IMG/VR virus record: IMGVR_UViG_3300009159_003767
Coordinates: 1 to 20,472 of that record
DNA length: 20,472 nt
Source: a virus
Strand: one strand, 5' to 3'
The notes under the pieces were generated by a model. The model was not told where the DNA came from. It did no database searches and saw only the letters and a program-made list of their open reading frames with translations. Shown here piece after piece: positions 13,934 through 20,472 of this stretch. The stretch's first letter is position 1, and each line of letters starts with the position of its first letter. The position numbers were made by a program, and so were the translations under genes.

Positions 13934-15106
13934 TTAGTAGGCAGGGCAAGCGGAGCCAACGATGCTTGGGCAACGCTTGAAGCGGACGACGTAGCCGTAT
14001 TGGACCTTGATAGGTTTCCAAGCAGCATACAACTGGGCAGCCCAGAAGCCCTGATTTTCCATCAGGTTGTCAGTCTCGTTCGGGATGTTGCGCCACACGA
14101 CTTCACCGTTGTAGCCGAAACCAGCGAACTTGGTGTCAGCACCAACCGAAGAGCGGGTCTTCGGAGTGAGACGATGCACTACGTCTGGATGCCAGACATA
14201 AGCGTCTTCGTATTCAGCGGTGAGGTAGGCCGGATTAAGGACCAGCTTCGTGCCGATAGAGGCGGAGGCAGTGGTGTAGAAGGGAACTTCGACCCATGCG
14301 CCACCAGTGAAGTTGAAGCGGGGCATCTTCGTGTCGATGATGTGCATAAAGCCACCATACGACTTGTCTACGGACCACGTTTTGAGCAGGGTAGCACCTT
14401 CAACGCCCTTGCCCATTTCCGCGAAGCGGAAGTCTTCACGGATAGAAGCGTCGCCCTTGATAAGAGTGCGGTGAGCTTCATCCGAGAGGATGAGAGGAAG
14501 GACTGGGCCACCGTCGCGCATAGCGTAAGGCTCCTTGCCCATACCGTCGCGAAGACCACGGGAGCGGATCGAATCAAGAAGGTCTTGGTTGATCTGGTAG
14601 GTGGCTGCGCTAGCAGGCATGGTTGTGGAGTTACCTTCGGTGAGGGAACTGTTGAACACGATTTTGTGTCCAGCGGCTTTGAAGAAGTGGTCCTTGTCAG
14701 CGTCTTCCCAGAGGTCAACGATGGTGGCGACGAATTCTTCGCGCTTACGGGTCACCTGTTCGGTGAAGTTGTATGCGCTCCAAGCATCGTCAAGACAGAT
14801 CGTATCGGACTTCTCGACACGCTTTTCAGCGGACCAAGCAAGGATGTCGATAGCCGAGGTGGTGACACCGGGGCTAGGCGTACAGTTATTTCCCGTGCCG
14901 TCTTCAGCTTGGACTTCCACCCAGCCTGTACCGCCAGTGCGGTTAGACCGCTGGATGACAGGAGTGGTGAAGTTGTAGCCCATGCCTTCAGGAAGGGTTT
15001 CCTTCTTGATGAGCGCGGAAACGCGACCTTGGTCACGCTGGATGTGGTAGATGTCGCCTTGGATACGTTCAGCATCGCGGGCGAAGATTTCATTAAGGTT
15101 AGCCAT
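13934..15106 (-). CDS. Major capsid protein
   Basis: 390 residues beginning MANLNEIFARDAERIQGDIY. The long soluble sequence (NFTTPVIQRSNRTGG, AEKRVEKSDTICLDDAWSAY, REEFVATIVDLWEDADKDHF, PAYLTAEYEDAYVWHPDVVH) and its place directly after portal and scaffold genes identify the coat protein, presumably HK97-fold; it resembles capsid proteins of uncultured phages more than lambda or T7. It is the only gene here with its own sigma70-like promoter, long leader and strong terminator, fitting a product needed in hundreds of copies. There is no protease gene nearby and no obvious cleavable N-terminal delta domain. The leader next to ATG is C/A-rich without a Shine-Dalgarno. Confidence 0.85.
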   Translation of the reverse strand: MANLNEIFARDAERIQGDIYHIQRDQGRVSALIKKETLPEGMGYNFTTPVIQRSNRTGGTGWVEVQAEDGTGNNCTPSPGVTTSAIDILAWSAEKRVEKSDTICLDDAWSAYNFTEQVTRKREEFVATIVDLWEDADKDHFFKAAGHKIVFNSSLTEGNSTTMPASAATYQINQDLLDSIRSRGLRDGMGKEPYAMRDGGPVLPLILSDEAHRTLIKGDASIREDFRFAEMGKGVEGATLLKTWSVDKSYGGFMHIIDTKMPRFNFTGGAWVEVPFYTTASASIGTKLVLNPAYLTAEYEDAYVWHPDVVHRLTPKTRSSVGADTKFAGFGYNGEVVWRNIPNETDNLMENQGFWAAQLYAAWKPIKVQYGYVVRFKRCPSIVGSACPAY

Positions 15107-15289
15107 AGTAGTCGGGGGGTTTTGGGGGTTTTGGTTTTCGCCCCTGATGCTCGATTATCCGATACAGCAAAAGGCGAGATTGGGTCTCGTTGCGTGCATC
15201 GGGGGAGCGACCCCAACTCTTGTTAAGCTCTTTTTGCTTGTTCTAAGGATTGAGCGTTTCCTTGCGACAAACCGCGCTGTTTATACTCA
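15107..15289 (-). promoter_or_regulatory. 183-nt leader of the capsid mRNA with C/A-rich end and hairpin
   Basis: Between the predicted transcription start near 15289 and the capsid ATG there is no gene. A small hairpin CGAGA-CCCAA-TCTCG lies at 15189-15175. Directly before ATG the RNA reads C-tracts separated by AAAA (plus strand G6-T4-G5-T4-G2-T4 at 15114-15138). There is no Shine-Dalgarno. The leader may stabilise the mRNA or control its translation. Confidence 0.5.
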
Positions 15290-15295
15290 GTGTCA

Positions 15296-15324
15296 GATAT
15301 ACTGCTTTTCTAAGTATGTGTCAA
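15296..15324 (-). promoter_or_regulatory. Sigma70-like promoter for the capsid gene
   Basis: On the minus strand, a perfect -35 box TTGACA (15324-15319), a 17-base spacer and TATATC (15301-15296, 4 of 6 to TATAAT). It lies immediately after the scaffold terminator and upstream of the capsid leader. Good consensus and spacing; use by host RNA polymerase is inferred. Confidence 0.7.
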
Positions 15325-15363
15325 TAAAAAGAATGAGCCTCTCTGTTTTTAGCAAAGAGGCTC
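15325..15363 (-). terminator. Rho-independent terminator after the scaffold gene
   Basis: On the minus strand, GAGCCTCT (15363-15356) and AGAGGCTC (15342-15335) form an 8-bp stem with a 13-nt loop, followed by a T-rich run (ATTCTTTTTATT). It begins 20 bases after the scaffold stop and abuts the -35 box of the capsid promoter. Confidence 0.85.
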
Positions 15364-15383
15364 ACTGCGTCTGACTATTTATT

Positions 15384-16613
15384 TTAGCGTCTGCGAGTAA
15401 CTGCTCGAAGCTCGTCTTCCAAATTAGACCCACCGTCGTAGTCATTGCTAGCCGATTTTGGTGCCTCGGAGCTATCTGAAGGAGACGCGACTGCTTTCCC
15501 ACGGGCTGCAAGGGAAGCTTTCACGGTCTTGAGTTCGGCGACAACCTCATTGTATTTGGTAATGAAGCCGGGTAGCAGAGCACTTGCCTGCGCCTGATAC
15601 GCTGCCTCCATAGGCTTTTCAGAGATGTCATACGGTTTTGCCGCTTTCACCCGTTCAGCCAGTTCCTTGTTGTTGAACAGCCCTGTTGCCTTGAGTTTAG
15701 ATTCAAGGGTAGTATACATCTGCTCCGCTGAAGCACTAAACTTCTGCTCGATCTCTTGAGCCTTCTGGCTGCTTTCCAGTTCCTCCTTGCCTTTGAAAGC
15801 GTTCTGAATCTCCAGAGCCTGAGCTTTGAGTTGAGCTTGGTTCGGATACACCTCTTTGTGAAGTCTGTCCGCTGCACGCATTACGATCTCGATGGCGTGC
15901 GAGTCAACGTCTTCTGTGGACTCTGCCAAAGCCGCTTTGATTGCCTGCGCCCGACGAAGCGTATTCGGCTCGTCAGTAGCCTTGAGCAAAGCGTCCACAT
16001 CGATTCCCGCAAACTCCGCAACCTCTTGGATTGCACTTACCTGTTCGTTCCACGGCTCGGTGACGTACTTCTTGAAATCGGGAGACTCTTCGACCTTGTA
16101 TGCAGCACGGAACTGACGCAGTTCATTGAGTTCAGACTCAACTTCCGCAGGAACCTTCTCTGGTGTAGCCCGCAGCTTTTCAACTTCTTCCTTCAGTGCC
16201 TCATACTCAGGCTTGAGTTTGTTGAGTTCGTTCTGGCTTTTCTTTAGCTCAGTCCAGCGGGCCTTGGCTTCTGGAGTCCTGACATCCTCAGGAACCTTCT
16301 CTTCGGAAGGAGCCTCTTCAGTAGTCGGCTCCTCTTTCTCCGAAGCTGCATCGCCTTCCCAAGGCTGCTTCTCGCCGCTCGCTGCTTCCTTAGCTGCGGT
16401 CTCGGGCTTCTTCTCTGGAGCCTTTGGCAAAGCAGCCTTGGCCTTTTGAGGGGCTTTGCCGCTCTTCACCTCTGAGATACTGTCCGAGAGTTCACTCATC
16501 AAGTCCATGCCCCCAGAAGGTGGTGGAGCCGAGGAGATAGATGGGCTAGACGATGGTGCCGCTGGAGCGGGAGATGCTGGTGCTGGCGTTGGGGCCGTGA
16601 TTGGTTCTGACAT
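15384..16613 (-). CDS. Capsid scaffolding protein
   Basis: 409 residues. Residues 1-30 are almost only Pro, Ala, Ser and Thr; 31-110 are low complexity (Pro/Ala/Lys/Glu); 112-175 are strongly coiled-coil (KKSQNELNKLKPEYEALKEE); 180-370 are helical; and the C-terminus is Ser/Ala-rich and ends in a basic patch (LRAVTRRR). Such a disordered, coiled-coil protein with a basic tail, between portal and capsid genes, is typical of scaffolds that template procapsid assembly and then leave. No Ser protease motif is visible, so no fused protease. It starts 5 bases after the 120-residue gene and ends before a terminator. Confidence 0.8.
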   Translation of the reverse strand: MSEPITAPTPAPASPAPAAPSSSPSISSAPPPSGGMDLMSELSDSISEVKSGKAPQKAKAALPKAPEKKPETAAKEAASGEKQPWEGDAASEKEEPTTEEAPSEEKVPEDVRTPEAKARWTELKKSQNELNKLKPEYEALKEEVEKLRATPEKVPAEVESELNELRQFRAAYKVEESPDFKKYVTEPWNEQVSAIQEVAEFAGIDVDALLKATDEPNTLRRAQAIKAALAESTEDVDSHAIEIVMRAADRLHKEVYPNQAQLKAQALEIQNAFKGKEELESSQKAQEIEQKFSASAEQMYTTLESKLKATGLFNNKELAERVKAAKPYDISEKPMEAAYQAQASALLPGFITKYNEVVAELKTVKASLAARGKAVASPSDSSEAPKSASNDYDGGSNLEDELRAVTRRR

Positions 16614-16618
16614 AGGTA

Positions 16619-16981
16619 TTAGGGTTTGATTTTAGAGAGTTTAATTGCCTTAATTTCGTGACCGTAAGACTCAAAATCTCCGGCTTCATCCTCACTAAAG
16701 TCCGTATCGTCTTCGCTATTCACGTCGATAGCCATACGCTTGAGCATAGAAAGGGCTTTGTTTACTCCGATGAGCATGTGCATATAGTGTGCAATCGAAG
16801 TATCGTGATGCACCGTGGGAGTTAATTCGGGCAGCACTGACGGTCTGGACAAATTCTCTACCATAGTCATTGCTGACTTCATCACGGGATCAGACAAAAG
16901 CTCTTGGAGTCTCCCAACAACTTCTTTGTTTTGCCTGAACCTGTATATTTCTTTAGACGCTTGAAGATGAGTAGTTATCAT
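16619..16981 (-). CDS. 120-residue hypothetical protein between portal and scaffold
   Basis: Helical protein (LQASKEIYRFRQNKEVVGRL, then MHMLIGVNKALSMLKRMAID) with an acidic stretch (NSEDDTDFSEDEAGDFE) and a basic end (IKAIKLSKIKP). It follows the portal by 54 bases and precedes the scaffold by 5. GAAAGGG a few bases before ATG is a weak Shine-Dalgarno-like sequence. No family is recognised; the position suggests a head-morphogenesis accessory protein. Confidence 0.6.
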   Translation of the reverse strand: MITTHLQASKEIYRFRQNKEVVGRLQELLSDPVMKSAMTMVENLSRPSVLPELTPTVHHDTSIAHYMHMLIGVNKALSMLKRMAIDVNSEDDTDFSEDEAGDFESYGHEIKAIKLSKIKP

Positions 16982-17020
16982 TTACCCTTTCAGTTTATCG
17001 AAATATGCTGGGCTGTCTAG

Positions 17021-17034
17021 CACGAATGTTCGTG
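17021..17034. repeat. 14-bp inverted repeat just after the portal gene
   Basis: CACGAA-TG-TTCGTG is a perfect dyad with 6-bp arms one base past the portal stop codon, in the 54-bp gap before the 120-residue gene. There is no T-tract, so it is not a standard terminator; an operator, an RNA-processing site or chance are all possible. Confidence 0.4.
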
Positions 17035-17035
17035 G

Positions 17036-19321
17036 TTACCTACTTTGGCTTTTCTTGACATCCAGAGCAAGTTTCACATCGTTTGCCGCCAACTGCTGCC
17101 TGTGCCGTTCAAGCATGATCTGAGTCTCGGCCTTGGTCTTCTCGATCACAGCATCGTCTTTACTTGCCGCTCTCGCGTTGGCATCGACCGCTGCTGCAAA
17201 CAGACCAGCGGGTGTTCCACCATATTGAGCTTCTGGAGCCTCTTGCCCTTGGGCTTCAGCCTGTGCTTCTGCCGCACGTTGATCTTCCGCGTCAAGGTGC
17301 TTACGGCTATTCTTGATAAGTTCACCAAGTTGCTGCAACGCTTCTTTGAACCTGCGGTAGTCTGCGTTGTTCGGATCGATGAGTGGGAGATGGTCGTTGA
17401 TGCAATGCTCCCAGATAGGCTGCATCTGGTCGATGGCTGAACGCAGTTCGATCTGCATCTGAGTAAGCTGAGTATTGACTTGGTAGAGTTCTTCCAAGTG
17501 CTTGTCGATATGCACCACATGGTCTTGGTTCGGCTCAAACGCTGGCGGCTTGCCAAGAGACATGAGGCTATTCTCAAGCTGGGCGACCTGAGCATCGACA
17601 GGTGGTCTGCCTCCTTCCATATCAGGAACGAGCATCTTCGCAATCTGCGTTCCCGCGTAGCTAGCTGCGGTCATGCGGTCGAGGATATTCTTGCCCTTGG
17701 CATCGAGTCTCGGCCAAAGGGTCTCATTCAAGATACTGACAACTGATCGGCGCTCACTTGCACTGCCTTTGCCAAGTCCTGTATTTACTTCAGCAGCCCT
17801 TACGTCTAGCTTGTAAAGGGCTTCAAGAGGAATCCCGCGAGCGACAAGACGCAGGCGGAGTTCGTGGATTTCCTTCCCGCCCGGGTCTGTAATCAAGTAG
17901 TCCTCTCTCGACACTCGGGAGAGCACACATCTCAGATGCCGCTCCCACGCTGCCATAAACATCGAGAACCCGCTCGACTGCAAAGCCCCCGATTGCTCCG
18001 TCTCAGTCTGCACTTGATACTTGGTCTTCTGAGTTCGGTCCATGCCGCTTGCCGCTGACGGGGCAGACGCCGCAGCCCGTGAACGGAAGATACCTTCCAG
18101 AGATTGGATCGCTGGGATGAGGTTCTTGCTGAAGTCAGGTGTCTGAATCTCTTGGAAGCTTGTCCCATCGGCCATGAGCATATACGGACCCATTGGTCTG
18201 ATCATCTGCTCGACGTTCGCGTCCTCGTTGCTGGTGGACAAGTGAGGAGTCGAAGCGATACAGGCTTGATCGAGGAACTTGTTGAGCAGACGATTCTGCC
18301 CAGATGTTGCAGGGAACAGGCGATAGCCGACCCCACGAATAGACTGGAAGTCACCATTGCTCCCGACACTACCAATGAAGGATGTGATCAAAGACGAGAT
18401 GTCCTTGAACTTGCCCTCACACTTATAGAGCCAGTCGCCTTCACCATCATACCGTGCCAGATAGTGGCTTACAGTTCCATCCAGTTCTCGGACATACCCG
18501 TGGATGACCCGCACAGTGTTTGCCGTCAGACCTTGGGAAAGGTCGTTGTTTTTCCATGTCTCGGCGACTTCTTGAGGATCGTTCGCGTTTAGCCCGTGTG
18601 AACGTGCTGTCTCCTTGATAGTTTTGAGGATCGCGTCTTTGTTCCAATACTTCTGCTCGTCCTCAAGAGGCTCTTCGGCGGTGATCTTGGAATACAACTC
18701 GTCGGGCCTCATCATATCCTCGCACGTTACAATGTCGAGATAGTTGACATCTGCACGGATGCGCCGTGGGAACTTGAGATGTTGAAGACCCTTCACTTGC
18801 CATCTCCAGTCGATAGCGTCCGAGAACAGAGAAAAGCCAATGCCCTCTGACACATATAATAGGGAAAGCTGTCCCCACAACGGGAGGAACCCAGACCAGT
18901 TCTTGAGCATCCGAGTGATCTCTTCGGCCAATACAGGCTCGATATTTGTGCGCGTCTCGGTATCACCGTATTTAGTTGGTGTCGAACACAGGGTATCTAA
19001 AGACTCAAGGAGACGGAAATAAGGCATCTGCGCCTCTTCGACCGCTTGAGCCAGTTGCCCGAAATTGATATTGCTTCGACCAGACAGCCCAGCAAGGCGC
19101 TCCCTCTGGTTGGAATAAGGGGCTTCTCCATCGATAGCAGCTTGGACCATTGCCCGCTTCTGTGAAGACAACAGGTCTTCATTAAATAGTGTCTGGTGGA
19201 TTCTGGCAATGTCTGCTGGAGACTTTACTCGTCCGCGTTTGATCAGCGTCTGGTCGTCTTGAGAGACTACCGCTGGAATGGCTGTAGCTATGCTTTGTGA
19301 TTGCTGGACTGAGTTTACCAT
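17036..19321 (-). CDS. Portal (head-tail connector) protein
   Basis: 761 residues, in the size range of large podovirus-type portals. The N-terminal third has mixed helices; the central part contains segments usual for portals (YVSEGIGFSLFSDAIDWRWQ, LLNKFLDQACIASTPHLSTS, SFQEIQTPDFSKNLIPAIQS); the C-terminal 150 residues are long charged helices rich in Gln, Ala and Glu (MQIELRSAIDQM, AEAQAEAQGQ). The order portal, small protein, scaffold, capsid supports the call. Twelve such subunits normally form the DNA channel at one capsid vertex. No membrane segment or enzymatic motif is seen. Its ATG has no Shine-Dalgarno. The terminase gene expected upstream is absent because the sequence degenerates after 20121. 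Confidence 0.75.
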   Translation of the reverse strand: MVNSVQQSQSIATAIPAVVSQDDQTLIKRGRVKSPADIARIHQTLFNEDLLSSQKRAMVQAAIDGEAPYSNQRERLAGLSGRSNINFGQLAQAVEEAQMPYFRLLESLDTLCSTPTKYGDTETRTNIEPVLAEEITRMLKNWSGFLPLWGQLSLLYVSEGIGFSLFSDAIDWRWQVKGLQHLKFPRRIRADVNYLDIVTCEDMMRPDELYSKITAEEPLEDEQKYWNKDAILKTIKETARSHGLNANDPQEVAETWKNNDLSQGLTANTVRVIHGYVRELDGTVSHYLARYDGEGDWLYKCEGKFKDISSLITSFIGSVGSNGDFQSIRGVGYRLFPATSGQNRLLNKFLDQACIASTPHLSTSNEDANVEQMIRPMGPYMLMADGTSFQEIQTPDFSKNLIPAIQSLEGIFRSRAAASAPSAASGMDRTQKTKYQVQTETEQSGALQSSGFSMFMAAWERHLRCVLSRVSREDYLITDPGGKEIHELRLRLVARGIPLEALYKLDVRAAEVNTGLGKGSASERRSVVSILNETLWPRLDAKGKNILDRMTAASYAGTQIAKMLVPDMEGGRPPVDAQVAQLENSLMSLGKPPAFEPNQDHVVHIDKHLEELYQVNTQLTQMQIELRSAIDQMQPIWEHCINDHLPLIDPNNADYRRFKEALQQLGELIKNSRKHLDAEDQRAAEAQAEAQGQEAPEAQYGGTPAGLFAAAVDANARAASKDDAVIEKTKAETQIMLERHRQQLAANDVKLALDVKKSQSR

Positions 19322-19359
19322 ATTCTGTTATGGTAATAGAACGCCCTTATCTAGTCAAG

Positions 19360-19713
19360 CTAGCAGATGTCCCCAGTTTCCCGAAGCATCTTGGCAAACA
19401 GCTTCTTATACTTTTTTATGGTCTCGGGCTTTTTTCCAAACCCCTTTTTTGGGAAAGTCCCCTTTTTTGGTCGTCCACCATTCCATCTCCCATTCTTGTT
19501 GTTTGCCGTTCTGCAAAGGAAACACCGTGTATAAGCCCCAGATACCAAGTAGTGCCCCCACACCATCCTTCTGCTGCCTCCACAGTCGCAGATGCAATCC
19601 CAGTATATATTGTTGTATGCGTCTTTCCCACAACAGGCTACTACGGTGAGAAGGCCAAACTTCATGTTGACCAGATTCTTTGCGCGTTCGGGATGTCCTA
19701 CTATTTTGATCAT
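19360..19713 (-). CDS. Cys-rich zinc-binding type protein with basic tail
   Basis: 117 residues. It contains the NMKFGLLTVVA element (16-26) followed by YWDCICDCGG (Cys 40, 42, 44) and a CFLC pair (64, 67). This is the zinc-binding module usually found at the N-terminus of phage HNH or AP2-type homing endonucleases (pattern FG.LTV ... W.C.CDCG ... SG...SC.C). Here it stands alone with a Lys-rich tail (RPKKGTFPKKGFGKKPETIK) instead of a nuclease domain, so it may bind DNA or RNA without cutting. It overlaps the related 88-residue gene by ATGA. Confidence 0.7.
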   Translation of the reverse strand: MIKIVGHPERAKNLVNMKFGLLTVVACCGKDAYNNIYWDCICDCGGSRRMVWGHYLVSGAYTRCFLCRTANNKNGRWNGGRPKKGTFPKKGFGKKPETIKKYKKLFAKMLRETGDIC

Positions 19714-19976
19714 ACGTCGTCTAAAGAACAGGGTATAAATTTGTGCCGCATTTTTGGCGCTACTCGATTGAACTCTTTACGCAGGCATCCACACGATTTT
19801 GATCGACCAGACACCAATGATGAATACAGCACTTCTGGTCTGACCTCACCACAGTCACACACGCAATACCATAAGGACGGATGTGTCTCGGCCTTGGTAT
19901 CGTGGACTTTTTTATTTTCTAGAATTACGGTCCATCTACCAAACCGTTTGTTGGTGAGATCGATTTTAAGCTTCAT
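19710..19976 (-). CDS. Cys-rich zinc-binding type protein, stand-alone HNH-associated module
   Basis: 88 residues. DLTNKRFGRWTVI (6-18), WYCVCDCGE (Cys 38, 40, 42), then SLVSGRSKSCGCLRKE (Cys 62, 64). This closely matches the zinc-binding module common in phage homing endonucleases and small phage proteins. No HNH catalytic His/Asn pattern follows, so it is a module without nuclease. It is related to the downstream 117-residue protein, suggesting duplication. Its start lies inside the end of the 51-residue zinc-ribbon gene (11-base overlap). Confidence 0.7.
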   Translation of the reverse strand: MKLKIDLTNKRFGRWTVILENKKVHDTKAETHPSLWYCVCDCGEVRPEVLYSSLVSGRSKSCGCLRKEFNRVAPKMRHKFIPCSLDDV

Positions 19977-20121
19977 GGTAGAAACAGTAGCTACAAGCCC
20001 AGCCTGCTTTATATTTTTTCAGCGTGTTAAATTCCTCGCACTTTGGACAGTCTCTTTTTGTGCCCTCTGCGTCCTGCTCGCAAGGGTGATCGGGTTCTTC
20101 GGTTTTTAATTTTTTAGTCAT
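19966..20121 (-). CDS. 51-residue zinc-ribbon protein
   Basis: The ATG at 20121 and TAA at 19966-19968 give 51 residues starting MTKKLKTEEPDHPCEQDAEG. Two CxxC knuckles, CPKC (25-28) and CSYC (43-46), form a probable zinc ribbon; the charged N-terminus carries a further Cys at 14. It overlaps the next gene by 11 bases and has a promoter-like sequence just upstream. Small zinc ribbons often bind nucleic acids or partner proteins; the role here is unknown. Short length makes the call moderate. Confidence 0.5.
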   Translation of the reverse strand: MTKKLKTEEPDHPCEQDAEGTKRDCPKCEEFNTLKKYKAGWACSYCFYHEA

Positions 20122-20193
20122 TAACTAATATGGACTTTCGTTTAGCACTTGTAAAGGGCCTTTAGCAAAAAATTTTTTATGCCTCCCCGCTGC
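20122..20193. other. Non-coding AT-rich spacer before the contig end
   Basis: No gene is visible. The stretch holds an inverted repeat AAAGG-G-CCTTT (20153-20163) and an A6T6 tract (20167-20178), which would be intrinsically bent, and then turns abruptly into GC-rich simple sequence. Confidence 0.5.
20127..20155 (-). promoter_or_regulatory. Possible sigma70-like promoter for the zinc-protein genes
   Basis: On the minus strand, TTTACA (20155-20150), a 17-base spacer and CATATT (20132-20127; 4 of 6 to TATAAT). The start site would fall at or near the ATG at 20121, implying a leaderless mRNA. It is a weak -10 match in AT-rich sequence, so it could be chance. Confidence 0.3.
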
Positions 20194-20350
20194 TGCGCTC
20201 CGCTGCGCTTTGGGTGCCGGGGGTGCCGGGCGTGGTCTCTGCTGCCTGCTGCTGCTGCTGCCTGCTGCTGCTGCGTGCTGTGCTGCGTGCTGCGTGCTGC
20301 GTGCTGCGTGCTGTGCTGTGCTGTGCTGTGCTGTGCTGCCTGCTGCTGCT
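20194..20350. repeat. GC-rich low-complexity stretch of CTG, GTGCTGC and GTGCT repeats
   Basis: The sequence degrades stepwise: GC-rich words up to about 20236, CTG triplets to about 20275, GTGCTGC heptamers to about 20311, GTGCT pentamers to about 20338, then CTG again. Unit lengths of 5 and 7 are not codon-compatible. No gene is visible. Either a true simple-sequence tract or a contig-end artefact. Confidence 0.85.
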
Positions 20351-20472
20351 GAGATCGTGAGATCGTGAGATCGTGAGATCGTGAGATCGTGAGATCGTGA
20401 GATCGTGAGATCGTGAGATCGTGAGATCGTGAGATCGTGAGATCGTGAGATCGTGAGATCGTGAGATCGTGA
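20351..20472. repeat. Perfect 8-bp tandem array (GAGATCGT)x15
   Basis: Fifteen identical copies of GAGATCGT plus two bases, running to the last base of the window with no variation. Each copy has one GATC site. Not coding (8-bp unit). The absence of any substitution and its place at the very end favour an assembly artefact, but an iteron-like or terminal repeat cannot be ruled out. Confidence 0.9.

Noticed and set aside
14000-15226. 408-codon open frame on the plus strand across the capsid gene
   Set aside because: It is antisense to a clear major capsid gene with promoter and terminators on the other strand; the translation has no recognisable domain and all neighbouring genes are minus-strand.
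19297-20109. 270-codon open frame on the plus strand
   Set aside because: It mirrors three small minus-strand genes with clear CDCG and CxxC zinc motifs and ATGA coupling; the plus-strand translation shows no known pattern.
20351-20472. GAGATCGT array as a replication origin
   Set aside because: Perfect identity, no adjacent replication gene and location at the very end make an artefact at least as likely; kept only as a repeat and a finding.

Overview
The window is part of a tailed double-stranded DNA bacteriophage genome (Caudoviricetes). All genes read on the minus strand, so transcription runs from high to low coordinates. They are tightly packed, with repeated 4-base ATGA stop/start overlaps. 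I see no lysogeny module and no terminase. The organisation (portal, scaffold, capsid, tail/fibre genes, lysis genes, then very large modular adhesin-like proteins) is typical of environmental virulent phages. The host cannot be named. Almost no start codon has a Shine-Dalgarno sequence, and the delta-60 and choice-of-anchor-D type repeats suggest a host lineage with weak Shine-Dalgarno use, such as Bacteroidota or a relative; this is inference.

Layout in transcription order. (1) 20472-20122: non-coding, low-complexity end ending in an 8-bp tandem array, possibly an assembly artefact. (2) 20121-19360: three small overlapping cysteine-rich zinc-binding type proteins. (3) 19321-15384: portal, a small protein and the scaffold, closed by a hairpin terminator. 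(4) 15324-13884: a sigma70-like promoter, a 183-nt leader, the major capsid gene and its own strong terminator. (5) 13859-10801: small head/tail proteins, including a tandem paralogue pair, and two short fibre proteins with an identical 26-residue N-terminus. (6) 10804-8074: small membrane proteins, a tRNA-like element, an overlapping coiled-coil/lipoprotein pair resembling spanins, a HExxH metalloprotease, a calcineurin-like phosphoesterase and an amidase endolysin. (7) 8029-7502: deoxynucleotide monophosphate kinase. (8) 7479-1: a tail protein with Ig-like domains, delta-60 propeller repeats and a 103-residue Thr-rich mucin-like tail, then a methyltransferase, a glycosyltransferase and a second very large delta-60 protein that runs off the window.

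The most interesting region is 1-7479. A mucin-like Thr/Glu/Pro tract is followed directly by a methyltransferase and a glycosyltransferase with a DxH motif and other features reminiscent of polypeptide GalNAc-transferases. The downstream propeller gene starts in the middle of a delta-60 repeat, at the point where the upstream protein breaks off. I infer that a glycosylation cassette interrupted a once continuous adhesin gene, and that its enzymes may decorate the new Thr-rich tail.
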